A DNA stretch of 64,000 bases from Lantana camara (taxonomy: Eukaryota > Streptophyta > Magnoliopsida > Lamiales > Verbenaceae): contig CM074858.1 of assembly GCA_037501455.1 (NCBI GenBank), forward strand, positions 82,124,501 to 82,188,500, in the 5' to 3' direction. Numbering within the stretch: the stretch's first letter is position 1; the number at the start of each line of letters is the position of its first letter. Shown here piece after piece: positions 24,765 to 37,152 of the stretch. The notes under the pieces are model-generated. The model was not told the origin of the DNA and made no database searches. It was given only the letters and a program-made list of their open reading frames with translations. The position numbers were made by a program, and so were the translations under genes.

Positions 24765-25454
24765 CTAAACTAAAATAAACCAACTAATATATATCGTAAA
24801 TATTGATATTGATCCTATCCGATTCCAACTCGTCTCTCTTGATACACCATATCTCTTTACGAATATCTGATACACCATATCTCTTGCTATTATCTCTTGA
24901 TACACCCTATTTTCGTCCATATCACTCTCCCACCCTTCACAAACCACCTTGTCCTCAAGGTGTAATTCCGGAACACCCCAAACATTGCCCATCGGTTCCC
25001 AGGAGATGCCATTACTTGCAACCGTGTCCTTGGAGATAGAAAGTACTTCCTCGGAATTATCTTTTTCAATAATTACTTCTTTGGTGTTGAAGGACGTAGC
25101 CATTTCAGAAGTACTGATAGGTTCAGGATCCGTTGTAGGAGCAGGGTGATTGTTCATGCCATCAGAATCGACAGCAACATTCTGATCAGTTTCTGTCCCA
25201 TTACCACTAACAACAGTTGTAGGACCCACCGGGTTATGGGCAAACATGGCAGTAGTTTCCCCAGCCCTAAGCGCAATCGCCGTTTCAGGCTTTTCAAGCG
25301 GCTTTTCTGTCTTCGCCACGAAGGGACTAGAATTTTGCACGGTCTGTCTCATGGCCTGGATCGAGGAAATTGTGATATCAATCTGTTTCAGAGTTTCCTT
25401 CAAATTCGTATCGATTCGTTGCAAACTGTACACACTAACCGTTTTAGTCATCAT
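24765..25454 (-). CDS. Array internal ORF 6, open (229 aa)
   Basis: The frame is intact. The start region is changed to MMTKTVSVYSLQ instead of MAETVSVSSLQ, which shifts the first ATG one codon upstream. The C-terminal half is as in the other copies. Confidence 0.58.
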   Translation of the reverse strand: MMTKTVSVYSLQRIDTNLKETLKQIDITISSIQAMRQTVQNSSPFVAKTEKPLEKPETAIALRAGETTAMFAHNPVGPTTVVSGNGTETDQNVAVDSDGMNNHPAPTTDPEPISTSEMATSFNTKEVIIEKDNSEEVLSISKDTVASNGISWEPMGNVWGVPELHLEDKVVCEGWESDMDENRVYQEIIARDMVYQIFVKRYGVSRETSWNRIGSISIFTIYISWFILV

Positions 25455-25783
25455 CTCAATGAAAGCACCGATGATACGAATTAACGTATCGGAGGAGACT
25501 TTAGAGCAGTCTCGTGCTCATAAGAATAAGGGGGTGAGAAAAGAAGGATAATCCAGAGGAACGTCCGGCCGGTTGAAGATTAGGAGAGAAAGAGATTTGA
25601 GAGAGAGGTTAAGAATTGAGATTATTATTTCTGATACGTAAAATAATACAAGAAGAATAATATATAATAAAAGACTTCAGACTTCTACCAACTCCTAAGG
25701 AAATAAATAACGTAGTATTAAACCTATCCTATCCTAGACTAAAATAAACCAACTAATATATATCGTAAATATTGATATTGATC

Positions 25784-26581
25784 CTATCCGATTCCAACTA
25801 GTCTCTCTTGATACACCATATCTCTTACGAATATCTGATACACCATATCTCTTGCTATTATCTCTTGATACACCCTATTTTCGTCCATATCACTCTCCCA
25901 CCCTTCACAAACCACCTTGTCCTCAAGGTGTAATTCCGGAACACCCCAAACATTGTCCATCGGTTCCCAGGAGATGCCATTACTTGCAACCGTGTCCTTG
26001 GAGATAGAAAGGACTTCCTCGGAATTATCTTTTTCAATAATTACTTCTTCGGTGTTGAAGGCCGTAGCCATTTCAGAAGTACTGATAGGTTCAGGATCCG
26101 TTGTAGGAGCAGGGTGATTGTTCATGCCATCAGAATCGACAGCAACATTTTGATCAGTTTCCGTCCCATCACCGCTAACAACAGTTGTAGGACCCACTTG
26201 GTTATGGGCAAATGTGGCAGTAGTTTTCCCAACCCTAGGCGCAATCGCCGTTTCAGGCTTTTCATGCGGCTTTTCTGTCTTAGCCACGAAGGGACTAAAA
26301 TTTTGCATGATCTGTCTCATGGCCTGGATCGAGGACGTTATGATATCAATCTGTTTCAGAGCTTCCATCAAATTCGTGTCGATTCGCTGCAAACTGGACA
26401 CACTAACCGTTTCAGCTATCCTCTCAATAAAAGCACCGATGATACGAATTAACGTATCGGAGGAGACTTTATGTAGCACCCGAGCGTAAGGTACCACATC
26501 CCCCGCACCGAGACCCGACCCGTATATGAAATGAAAGTTCATACACGTGCCAAATCCACGGCGAACGGGGACACAACACAC
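25784..26581 (-). pseudogene. Array internal ORF 7, ATG lost, frame fused to the solo LTR
   Basis: The usual ATG is ATA here (IAETVSVSS). The frame is open through LTR 8 and into the end of the solo LTR, where an ATG lies, giving a 265-codon chimeric frame. Any product starting there would be a by-product of the LTR insertion. It is of the subtype with HEKPETAIAPRVG and ATFAHNQVG. Confidence 0.55.
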
Positions 26582-29500
26582 ACGCTATGCTAGGCGGGAC
26601 TAACCCTTGAACCAAACAGTGCAAGAATCATAAAATCAGAGTTAAATAAAATGCAGAAGCAAGAATTACATAGCATAGATACAGTGAGCCACCAAGCTCC
26701 AAAAATAGATATACAAGAGCATTCTAAAATGCAACGGCACTCACGGCCTACAAAATCATAACGCTCCAATCTAAACTATGATCAATTACAAAAGTAGCAA
26801 CAAGAGTATGAATATGAGACTGAAAAGAAGTGCTAAACATAAATGCAAGACCTAGACGACTTGTATTCCCGCCTAGCACTCCTATACCTGCACAAAACAG
26901 CTGAAAACAACCGGGTTCAGTCTAAAAGAGACTGGTGGGTATAAAAACGGGGCATAGAATATATAATATCGCAGAAATTAAACACATACATGCAAGCCCT
27001 AATCCCGTGTGAAGTTTGAAAGGAATTTACCAAGTGGTTAAAACAACAGAAACATCAACGGAATTACGACGTTCATATTCATTCATAATTGCTCATAAGG
27101 ATTTAAGCTCGGCGAGTGAGCGTGCACAATCTCCAACCTTCTCCTCGTGTAACCATATCATAATTATTGGTTGTCATACATATCTTTCGTGCACATACAT
27201 AAATGATCATAATCATACATATACACCTTCTTCCTCCGGGTGGTGGACAAGTTAGCTAGACCTGACCACCGGTTAATTCCTAGGCCAATGGGGGTACATG
27301 AATCCCCCAAGGGCACTCAGCTCCCATTCCTCGCTAAACCTCCTAGCGAGGGCCGGTATCACCGTAGTTTGGTTGGAACTAGTATATGGGATCCCCGTCA
27401 GCCCTTGCTTCCTCGGTTAGCCACATATACTAAGTCCCGGGGCCCGTTCAATAATAAGTAATAAATGTGTCTCGCCAAAACATAAGGTAGAGTTTCATAA
27501 TTAAAAGGGGTCATACGTTTGAAATGATTTACCCAAAATGACTCGATTGATATAAATATATTATTTTGGCTTAAAACTTTGCACATAAGGGATTTATAGG
27601 GTTGTTTTAACTAATAGAAGAAAAACCCACCTTTACCAAAGCAGAAATAAGGCACAAGCGTCTCAAGGCTCGTCCTCGTCTCCGACCAAACCCGAATCTG
27701 TGCAAAAGAAAAGGTATGAGACTCAATGACCACATATGACGCTCGGCAATGAAGTGAATATGACGTGAATGCATAAATGATCATGTTATATCATAAAAAT
27801 GTTCATGTGCACGATTAATAAATTTAAAACATATACTCATGTATTCGTTCATACATTTCATTCAATTTCATAATTTCATAAATTCATAACATTCATATAA
27901 TTTTCATAAATTCATAAATTTACAATATTCATAATAGTTAAAACATTTATAATGCATATCGATTAATCTAAAATTCATTTAAGAAGCATGACACATATTA
28001 TTCAAATTCACATTTAGAAATAAAACAATTAAAACGTTCAATCAAAAGTCGATAATTAACTACGCGAAATGGAAATCAATTAATTTCAATAATTAAATTA
28101 AATCAAATAATATTTAAAATATATAATAAATATATAATATAGCATATAATATATAATATACAATATATATAATATATTCATATATGTACGTACATACTCA
28201 CACACACATGCATGCATAACTATATAAATATAACATGCAATATATATACACTATATAAATTATACACATGCATGCAACACATGCATATAATATATGTACT
28301 ATATATTACATATATTTAATTATAACCCATGCATGAAAAATTATATAATATATACATATATATATATACACGTATGCATGCAACTTCAACACAAAACCAT
28401 GCACACAATTCACAGCCATGCATGCAACATACACACTTGTACAAAAATGCATAAATATGCAGCAGCAACCACACAGAAAACAGGAAAGAAGATGCAGGCA
28501 AGCTCAAAAGAAACGGGGTGACACCCCCGTGTCACCTCCCAAACCCAGGCCGAGACACCCCCGTGTCTCGGTACAGCAACTCAGGCCAAGAAAGCACCCC
28601 CGTTCCTCGCTGGAACGGGCAAAAGCGACACCCCCGTGTCGCGAGCAGCAGCAGCCCCTGTTCCTTGACAGAAAAACGCAGCAGCAGCTACGGCCAGGAT
28701 CAAGCAAGAAAGGCAGCAAACTAAGCACTAAAAGTTGCAAGAACCTCAGCTAACACACACCCCACAAAGACAAGAAAATGACAGTAAAAGAAAGAGGGAA
28801 TTACAGCAGCTACGCAGCAGAAAATTAGTCCAAAAACAGAGCAACCACACGCGGAAAACAGGGCAAGAACGACTCACTTCAACTCCACTCAACCATACCA
28901 GCTTTGGCCACCAAATACTCATCCAAGAAACACAATTTCAACAAGTAATTCAGTTCTAAGCTAGCTCAACCCATAAATGGAAGCGTACGTGACATTGAAG
29001 TGAATTTTCTGAAAATTGTCATAAATGATCTCTCATATATTTCTCAACAAACACGAAAGCAATGATCATAATTGATATGAGGATGTTAAAACAATTAATC
29101 TCAGGCTTGGAATCAATCAAAATCATTGAGAATCAAAAGAGATCAAGAATTTACCCAAAAACCTTCATTTTCGGAAAAATGGCCAGAAATGAAGAAGCCA
29201 TGCTCAAAATCATGAATGAAAAGATGGAAATGATCAGAATTAAACATATAATACAACCTTAAGCTTACCTTGATGATTGGTTGAAGTTTGGAGAAGATTT
29301 GAGCTCCTAAATCTCCAAGGGATGAAGGGTTACGGGTCTGGAGAGAAAACAGTAGCTTTGGCTGATGTTTGGGGATGGTGTGATGATAATCTCGGTCAAG
29401 GCTTGAAATATCTAGATAGGTGGTTGAGTTAGGGTTAAAAGGAATCAAACCATGGTTAATTTGGTTGTGGTTTGGGCAAGATATGGCTGAATTAGTGCAA

Positions 29501-30364
29501 CAAGGTCAAGTTGGTCTCCGTTTCGTTTTTCGGTTGGATTTCGGAGTTTCAAATGAATTGGGAAAATTATAAGGCTAAGTTTACTAAACTCGAATATTCG
29601 TTACGAGTTCAGCGGAGTTGACGGAACTCGAATCCGAGTTCCCGAGCTCAAGATATTAAATCCGGAACCAAGGGTACGCTAAGTGCTCGTTAGCTCCCGT
29701 TTTGGTTCCTCAATTAAAATTTAATTCGTTAACATAACAAATGAATTTAAAAACATAAATTGAGCATAAAATCATGTCCATAACACATATATGTACGACA
29801 TATTACAAAATCGTAGCAATTTGAAATCATATCATATAAGAACGGAGCACAAAATGGACAACATGCATATTCCAAACAATTCATGCATAAATATATAAAA
29901 TTCATGCAATTCATGCAATTCCCGTGCAAAATGAAATAAGTTCATGCAGCAAAATATCCCATGCAAAATTTATGATTCCATGCATAATTAGAATAAAATT
30001 CATGCAAAATTAATTCCCATGCAAAGAATATGATTTCTCATGCATAAATATATTAATTTGCATGCATAAATAAAATCTTCATGCAATATTTATATATTGT
30101 ACTTATAAATATATATATATAAATATGAATAATCAATTAATTAATTAAAACATGATTAACATATAATTAGTATAATCAATCAATTAATAATAATAATTAA
30201 ACATATATATATTAGAATTGATAATATATTAAAATAGAATATAGTATAATAATATAATAATAATTTATAATAAAATTAAATATAAAACACGTAAAACAAT
30301 TAATTCGCGCAATTAAGTAAACACATACGCTCTACCTTTACGTCCGAAAAGTCGGGGCGTTACA
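26472..30364 (-). mobile_element. Solo LTR of the chromovirus family, inserted in array LTR 8
   Basis: On the minus strand it reads TGTAACGCCCCGAC...CTCGGGTGCTACA, matching the LTR termini at 47113 and 55491. Its 3893 bp is about 300 bp more than the young copy. It is flanked by CTTTA at 26467-26471 and 30365-30369, the 5-bp target duplication. No PBS, PPT or coding region is present, so LTR-LTR recombination removed the body. It shares the CACCCCCGTG hairpins and CATGCA words of the young LTRs but differs at many positions, so it is older. It lies in the same orientation as the array. Confidence 0.92.
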
Positions 30365-30616
30365 CTTTAGAGCAGTCTCGTGCTCATAAGAATAAGGGGG
30401 TGAGAAGAGAAGGATAATCCGGAGGACCGTCCGGCCGGTTGAAGATTAGGAGAGAAAGAGATTTGAGAGAGAGTTTAAGAATTGAGATTATTATTTCTGA
30501 TACGTAAAATAATACAAGAAGAACAATATATACTAAAAGACTTCAGACTTCTACCAACTCCTAAGGAAATAAATAACGTAAGGAAATAAATAACGTAGTA
30601 TTAAACCTATCCTATC

Positions 30617-31204
30617 CTAAACTAAAATAAACCAACTAATATATATCGTAAATATTGATATTGATCCTATCCGATTCCAACTCGTCTCTCTTGATACACC
30701 ATATCTCTTTACGAATATCTGATACACTATATCTCTTGCTATTATCTCCTGATACACCCTATTTTCGTCCATATCACTCTCCCACCCTTCACAAACCACC
30801 TTGTCCTCAAGGTGTAATTCCGGAACACCCCAAACATTGCCCATCGGTTCCCAGGAGATGCCATTACTTACAACCGTGTCCTTGGAGATAGAAAGGACTT
30901 CCTCGGAATTATCTTTTTCAATAATTACTTCTTTGGTGTTGAACGACATAGCCATTTCAGAAGTACTGATAGGTTCAGGATCCGTTGTAGGAGCAGGGTG
31001 ATTGTTCATGCCATCAGAATCGACAGCAACATTCTGATCAGTTTCCGTCCCATTACCACTAACAACAGTTGTAGGACCCACCGGGTTATGGGCAAACATG
31101 GCAGTAGTTTCCCCAGCCCTAGGCGCAATCGTCGTTTCAGGCTTTTCACGCGGCTTTTCTGTCTTAGCCACGAAGGGACTAAAATTTTGCACGGCCAGTC
31201 TCAT
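30617..31204 (-). pseudogene. Array internal ORF 8, nonsense in the N-terminal part
   Basis: A CAG to TAG change at 31235-31237 interrupts the first helix. The remaining 195 codons begin at MRLAVQNFS. This is the unit directly beyond the solo LTR insertion. Subtype REKPETTIAPRAG. Confidence 0.65.
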
Positions 31205-31590
31205 GGCCTGGATCGAGGAAATTATGATATCAATCTATTTCAGAGTTTCCTTCAAATTCGTATTGATTAGCTGCAAACTGGACACACTAACCGTTTTAGC
31301 CATCCTCTCAATGAAAGCACCAATGATACGAATTAACGTATCAGAGGAGACTTTAGAGCAGTCTCGTGCTCATAAGAATAAGGGGGTGAGAAGAGAAGGA
31401 TAATCCAGACGAACGTCCGGCCAGTTGAAGATTAGGAGAGAAAGAGATTTGAGAGAGAGTTTAAGAATTGAGATTATTATTTCTGATACGTAAAATAATA
31501 CAAGAAGAATAATATATAATAAAAGACTTCAGACTTCTACCAACTCCTAAGGAAATAAATAACGTAGTATTAAACCTATCCTATCCTAGA

Positions 31591-32253
31591 CTAAAATAAA
31601 CCAACTAATATATATCGTAAATATTGATATTGATCATATCCGATTCCAACTCGTCTCTCTTGATACACCATATCTCTTATGAATATCTGATACACCATAT
31701 CTCTTGCTATTATCTCTTGATACACCCTATTTTCGTCCATATCACTCCCCCACCCTTCACAAACCACCTTGTCCTCAAGGTGTAATTCCGGAACACCCCA
31801 AACATTGTCCATCGGTTCCCAGGAGATGCCATTACTTGCAACCGTGTCCTTGGAGATAGAAAGGACTTCCTCGGAATTATCTTTTTCAATAATTACTTCT
31901 TCGGTGTTGAAGGCCGTAGCCATTTCAGAAGTACTGATAGGTTCAGGATCCGTTGTAGGAGCAGGGTGATTGTTCATGCCATCAGAATCGACAGCAACAT
32001 TTTGATCAGTTTCCGTCCCATCACCGCTAACAACAGTTGTAGGACCCACTTGGTTATGGGCAAATGTGGCAGTAGTTTCCCCAACCCTAGGCGCAATCGC
32101 CGTTTCAGGCTTTTCATGCGGCTTTTCTGTCTTAGCCACGAAGGGACTAAAATTTTGCACGATCTGTCTCATGGCCTGGATCGAGGACGTTATGATATCA
32201 ATCTGTTTCAGAGCTTCCTTCAAATTCGTGTCGATTCGCTGCAAACTGGACAC
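31591..32253 (-). pseudogene. Array internal ORF 9, ATG lost
   Basis: The standard ATG is ATA. The frame itself is open for about 220 codons and uses the HEKPETAIAPRVG / ATFAHNQVG subtype, nearly the same as ORF 7. That makes units 7 and 9 sister copies. Confidence 0.6.
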
Positions 32254-32570
32254 ACTAACCTTTTCAGCTATCCTCTCAATGAAAGCACCGATGATACGAA
32301 TTAACGTATCGGAGGAGACTTTAGAGCAGTCTCGTGCTCATAAGAATAAGGGGGTGAGAAGAGAAGGATAATCCGGAGGACCGTCCGGCCGGTTGAAGAT
32401 TAGGAGAGAAAGAGATTTGAGAGAGAGTTTAAGAATTGAGATTATTATTTCTGATACGTAAAATAATACGAGAAGAACAATATATACTAAAAGACTTCAG
32501 ACTTCTACCAGCTCCTAAGGAAATAAATAACGTAAGGAAATAAATAACGTAGTATTAAACCTATCCTATC

Positions 32571-33257
32571 CTAAACTAAAATAAACCAACTAATATATAT
32601 CGTAAATATTGATATTGATCCTATCCGATTCCAGCTCGTCTCTCTTGATACACCATATCTCTTTACGAATATCTGATACACCATATCTCTTGCTATTATC
32701 TCTTGATACACCCTATTTTCGTCCATATCACTCTCCCACCCTTCACAAACCACCTTGTCCTCAAGGTGTAATTCCGGAACACCCCAAACATTGCCCATCG
32801 GTTCCCAGGAGATGCCATTACTTGCAACCGTTTCCTTGGAGATAGAAAGGACTTCCTCGGAATTATCTTTTTCAATAATTACTTCTTTGGTGTTGAAGGA
32901 CGTAGCCATTTCAGAAGTACTGATAGGTTCAGGATCCGTTGTAGGAGCAGGGTGATTGTTCATGCCATCAGAATCGACAGCAACATTCTGATTAGTTTCC
33001 GTCCCATTACCACTAACAACAGTTGTAGGACCCACCGGGTTATGGGCAAACACGGCAGTAGTTTCCCCAGCCCTAGGCGCATTCGCCGTTTCAGGGTTTT
33101 CACGCGGCTTTTCTGTCTTAGCCACGAAGGGACTAAAATTTTGCACGGTCTGTCTCATGGCTTGGATCGAGGAAATTATGAAATCAATCTGTTTCAGAGT
33201 TTCCTTCAAATTCATATCGATTCGCTGCAAACTGGACACACTAACCATTTTAGCCAT
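32571..33257 (-). CDS. Array internal ORF 10, open (228 aa)
   Basis: The frame is intact (start MAKMVSVSSLQRID). Subtype as ORFs 3-6, with private changes RENPETANAPRAG. The LTR on its 3' side (32292-32730) carries the duplicated 17/18-bp step; the one on its 5' side (33278-33698) does not. Confidence 0.58.
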   Translation of the reverse strand: MAKMVSVSSLQRIDMNLKETLKQIDFIISSIQAMRQTVQNFSPFVAKTEKPRENPETANAPRAGETTAVFAHNPVGPTTVVSGNGTETNQNVAVDSDGMNNHPAPTTDPEPISTSEMATSFNTKEVIIEKDNSEEVLSISKETVASNGISWEPMGNVWGVPELHLEDKVVCEGWESDMDENRVYQEIIARDMVYQIFVKRYGVSRETSWNRIGSISIFTIYISWFILV

Positions 33258-33751
33258 CCTCTTAATGAAAGCACCAATGATACGAATTAACGTATCGGAG
33301 GAGACTTTAGAGCAGTCTCGTGCTCATAAGAATAAGGGGGTGAGAAGAGAAGGATAATCCAGAGGAATGTCCGGCCGGTTGAAGATTAGGAGAGAAAGAG
33401 ATTTGAGAGAGAGTTTAAGAATTGAGATTATTATTTCTGATACGTAAAATAATACAAGAAGAATAATATATAATAAAAGACTTCAGACTTCTACCAACTC
33501 CTAAGGAAATAAATAACGTAGTATTAAACCTATCCTATCCTAGACTAAAATAAACCAACTAATATATATCGTAAATATTGATATTGATCCTATCCGATTC
33601 CAACTCGTCTCTCTTGATTCTCCATATCTCTTACGAATAGCTGATACACAATATCTCTTGCTATTATCTCTTGATACACCCTATTTTCGTCCATATCACT
33701 CTCCCACCCTTCACAAACCACCTTGTCCTCAAGGTGTAATTCCGGAACACC

Positions 33752-34207
33752 CTAAACATTGCCCATCGGTTCCCAGGAGATGCCATTACTTGCCACCGTG
33801 TCCTTGGAGATAGAAAGGACTTTCTCGGAATTATCTTTTTCAATAATTACTTCTTTGGTGTTGAAGGACGTAGCCATTTCAAAAGTACTGATAGGTTCAG
33901 GATCCGTTGTAGGAGCAGCGTGATTGTTCATGCCATCAGAATCGACAGCAACATTCTGATCAGTTTCCGTCCCGTCACCGCTAACAACAGTCGTAGGACC
34001 CACTGGGTTATGGGCAAATGTGGCAGTAGTTTCCCCAACCCTAGGCGCAATCGTCGTTTCATGCTTTTCATGTGGCTTTTCTGTCTTAGCCACGAAGGGA
34101 CTAAAATTTTGCACGATCTGTCTCATGGCCTGGATCGAGGACGTTATGATATCAATCTGTTTCAGAGCTTCCTTCAAATTCGTGTCGATTCGCAGCAAAC
34201 TGGACAC
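33752..34207 (-). pseudogene. Array internal ORF 11, truncated
   Basis: ATG is changed to ATA. A TGG to TAG change directly after MGNV ends the frame at 151 codons, before the ELHLEDKV motif. Subtype HEKHETTIAPRVG. Confidence 0.6.
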
Positions 34208-34525
34208 ACTAACCGTTTCAGCTATCCTCTCAATGAAAGCACCGATGATACGAATTAACGTATCGGAGGAGACTTTAGAGCAGTCTCGTGCTCATAAGAA
34301 TAGGGGGTGAGAAGTGAAGGATAATCCAGAGGACCGTCTGGCCTGTTGAAGATTAGGAGAGAAAGAGATTTGAGGGAGAGAGTTTAGGAATTGAGATAAT
34401 TATTTTTGATACGTAAAATAATACAAGAAGAACAATATATAATAAAAGACTTCAGACTTCTACCAACTCCTAAGGAAATAAATAACGTAAGGAAATAAAT
34501 AACTTAGTATTAAACCTATCCTATC

Positions 34526-34990
34526 CTAGACTAAAATAAACCAACTAATATATATCGTAAATATTGATATTGATCCTATCCGATTCCAACTCGTCTCTCT
34601 TGATACACCATATCTCTTTACGAATATCTGATACACCATATCTCTTGCTATTATCTCTTGATACACCCTATTTTCGTCCATATCACTCTCCCACCCTTCA
34701 CAAACCACCTTGTCCTCAAGGTGTAATTCCGGAACACCCCAAACATTGCCCATCGGTTCCCAGGAGATGCCATTACTTGCAACCGTGTCCTTGGAGATAG
34801 AAAGGACTTCCTCGGAATTATCTTTTTCAATAATTACTTCTTTGGTGTTGAAGGACGTAGCCATTTCAGAAGTACTGATAGGTTTAGGATCCGTTGTAGG
34901 AGCAGGGTGTTTGTTCATGTCATCAGAATCGACAGCAACATTCTGATCAGTTTCCGTCCCATCACCGCTTACAACAGTTGTAGGACCCAC
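34526..34990 (-). pseudogene. Array internal ORF 12, nonsense in the middle
   Basis: A GAA to TAA change at 35045-35047 (in KPETAIA) cuts the reading frame. Only the C-terminal 154 codons remain open. It has PKPISTSEM like ORF 13, which marks them as close relatives. Confidence 0.6.
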
Positions 34991-35495
34991 CGGGTTATGG
35001 GCAAATGTGGCAGTAGTTTCCCCAACCCTAGGCGCAATCGCCGTTTAAGGCTTTTCATGCGGCTTTTCTGTCTTAGCCACGAAGGGACTAAAAGTTTGCC
35101 CGATCTTTCTGATGGCCTGGATCGAGGACGTTATGATATCAATCTGTTTCAGAGCTTCCTTCAAATCCGTGTCGATTCGCTGCAAACTGGACACACTAAC
35201 CGTTTCAGCCATCCTCTCAATGAAAGCACCAATGATACGAATTAACGTATCGGAGGAGACTTTAGAGCAGTCTCGTGCTCATAAGAATAGGGGGTGAGAA
35301 GAGAAGGATAATCCGGAGGACTGTCTGGCCGGTTGAAGATTAGGAGAGAAAGAGATTTGAGGGAGAGAGTTTAGGAATTGAGATTATTATTTATGATACG
35401 TAAAATAATACAAGAAGAACAATATATAATAAAAGACTTCAGACTTCTACCAACTCCTAAGGAAATAAATAACGTAGTATTAAACCTATCCTATC

Positions 35496-36182
35496 CTAGA
35501 CTAAAATAAACCAACTAATATATATCGTAAATATTGATATTGATCCTATCCGATTCCAACTCGTCTCTCTTGATACACCATATCTCTTTACGAATATCTG
35601 ATACCCCATATCTCTTGCTATTATCTCTTGATACACCCTATTTTCGTCCATATCACTCTCCCACCCTTCACAAACCACCTTGTCCTCAAGGTGTAATTCC
35701 GGAACACCCCAAACATTGCCCATCGGTTCCCAGGAGATGCCATTACTTGCAACCGTGTCCTTGGAGATAGAAAGGACTTCCTCGGAATTATCTTTTTCAA
35801 TAATTACTTCTTTGGTGTTGAAGGACGTAGCCATTTCAGAAGTACTGATAGGTTTAGGATCCGTTGTAGGAGCAGGGTGATTGTTCATGTCATCAGAATC
35901 GACAGCAACATTCTGATCAGTTTCCGTCCCATCACCGCTTACAACAGTTGTAGGACCCACCGGGTTATGGGCAAATGTGGCAGTAGTTTCCCCAACCCTA
36001 GGCGCAATCGCCGTTTCAGGCTTTTCATGCGGCTTTTCTGTCTTAGCCACGAAGGGACTAAAAGTTTGCCCGATCTGTCTGATGGCCTGGATCGAGGACG
36101 TTATGATATCAATCTGTTTCAGAGCTTCCTTCAAATCCGTGTCGATTCGCTGCAAACTGGACACACTAACCGTTTCAGCCAT
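35496..36182 (-). CDS. Array internal ORF 13, open (228 aa)
   Basis: ATG and frame are intact. Subtype HEKPETAIAPRVGETTATF with IGQTFSPF. The neighbouring LTRs have the GGGAGAGAGTTTAGG form shared by LTRs 12-14. Confidence 0.6.
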   Translation of the reverse strand: MAETVSVSSLQRIDTDLKEALKQIDIITSSIQAIRQIGQTFSPFVAKTEKPHEKPETAIAPRVGETTATFAHNPVGPTTVVSGDGTETDQNVAVDSDDMNNHPAPTTDPKPISTSEMATSFNTKEVIIEKDNSEEVLSISKDTVASNGISWEPMGNVWGVPELHLEDKVVCEGWESDMDENRVYQEIIARDMGYQIFVKRYGVSRETSWNRIGSISIFTIYISWFILV

Positions 36183-36426
36183 CCTCTCAATGAAAGCACC
36201 AATGATACGAATTAACGTATCGGAGGAGACTTTAGAGCAGTCTCGTGCTCATAAGAATAGGGGGTGAGAAGAGAAGGATAATCCGGAGGACCGTCTGGCC
36301 GGTTGAAGATTAGGAGAGAAAGAGATTTGAGGGAGAGAGTTTAGGAATTGAGATTGTTATTTATGATACGTAAAATAATACAAGAAGAACAATATATAAT
36401 AAAAGACTTCAGACTTCTACCAACTC

Positions 36427-37152
36427 CTAAGGAAATAAATAACGTAGTATTAAACCTATCATATCCTGGACTAAAATAAACCAACTAATATATATCGTAA
36501 ATATTGATATTGATCCTATCCGATTCCAACTCGTCTCTCTTGATACACCATATCTCTTTACGAATATCTGATACACCATATCTCTTGCTATTATCTCTTG
36601 ATACACCCTATTTTCGTCCATATCACTCTCCCACCCTTCACAAACCACCTTGTCCTCAAGGTGTAATTCCGGAACACCCCAAACATTACCCATCGGTTCC
36701 CAGGAGATGCCATTACTTGCAACCGTATCCTTGGAGATAGAAAGGACTTCCTCGGAATTATCTTTTTCAATAATTACTTCTTTGGTGTTGAAGGACGTAG
36801 CCATTTCAGAAGTACTGATAGGTTCAGGATCCGTTGTAGGAGCAGGGTGATTGTTCATGCAATCAGAATCGACAGCAACATTCTGATCAGTTTCCGTCCC
36901 ATCACCGCTAACAACAGTTGTAGGACCCACCGGGTTATGGGCAAATGTGGCAGTAGTTTCCCCAACCCTAGGCGCAATCGCCGTTTCAGGCTTTTCATGC
37001 GGCTTTTCTGTCTTAGCCACGAAGGGACTAAGATTTTGCACGATCTGTCTCATGGCCTGGATCAAGGACATTATGATATCAATCTGTTTCAGAGCTTCCT
37101 TCAAATTCGTGTCGATTCGCTGCAAACTGGACACACTAACCGTTTCAGCCAT
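36427..37152 (-). CDS. Array internal ORF 14, open (241 aa)
   Basis: This is the right-most (promoter-proximal on the minus strand) unit. ATG and frame are intact, and a further LTR change lets the frame run 13 codons longer than in the 228-aa copies. If the array is transcribed from LTR 15, this is the first ORF of the transcript (inference). Confidence 0.6.
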   Translation of the reverse strand: MAETVSVSSLQRIDTNLKEALKQIDIIMSLIQAMRQIVQNLSPFVAKTEKPHEKPETAIAPRVGETTATFAHNPVGPTTVVSGDGTETDQNVAVDSDCMNNHPAPTTDPEPISTSEMATSFNTKEVIIEKDNSEEVLSISKDTVASNGISWEPMGNVWGVPELHLEDKVVCEGWESDMDENRVYQEIIARDMVYQIFVKRYGVSRETSWNRIGSISIFTIYISWFILVQDMIGLILRYLFP

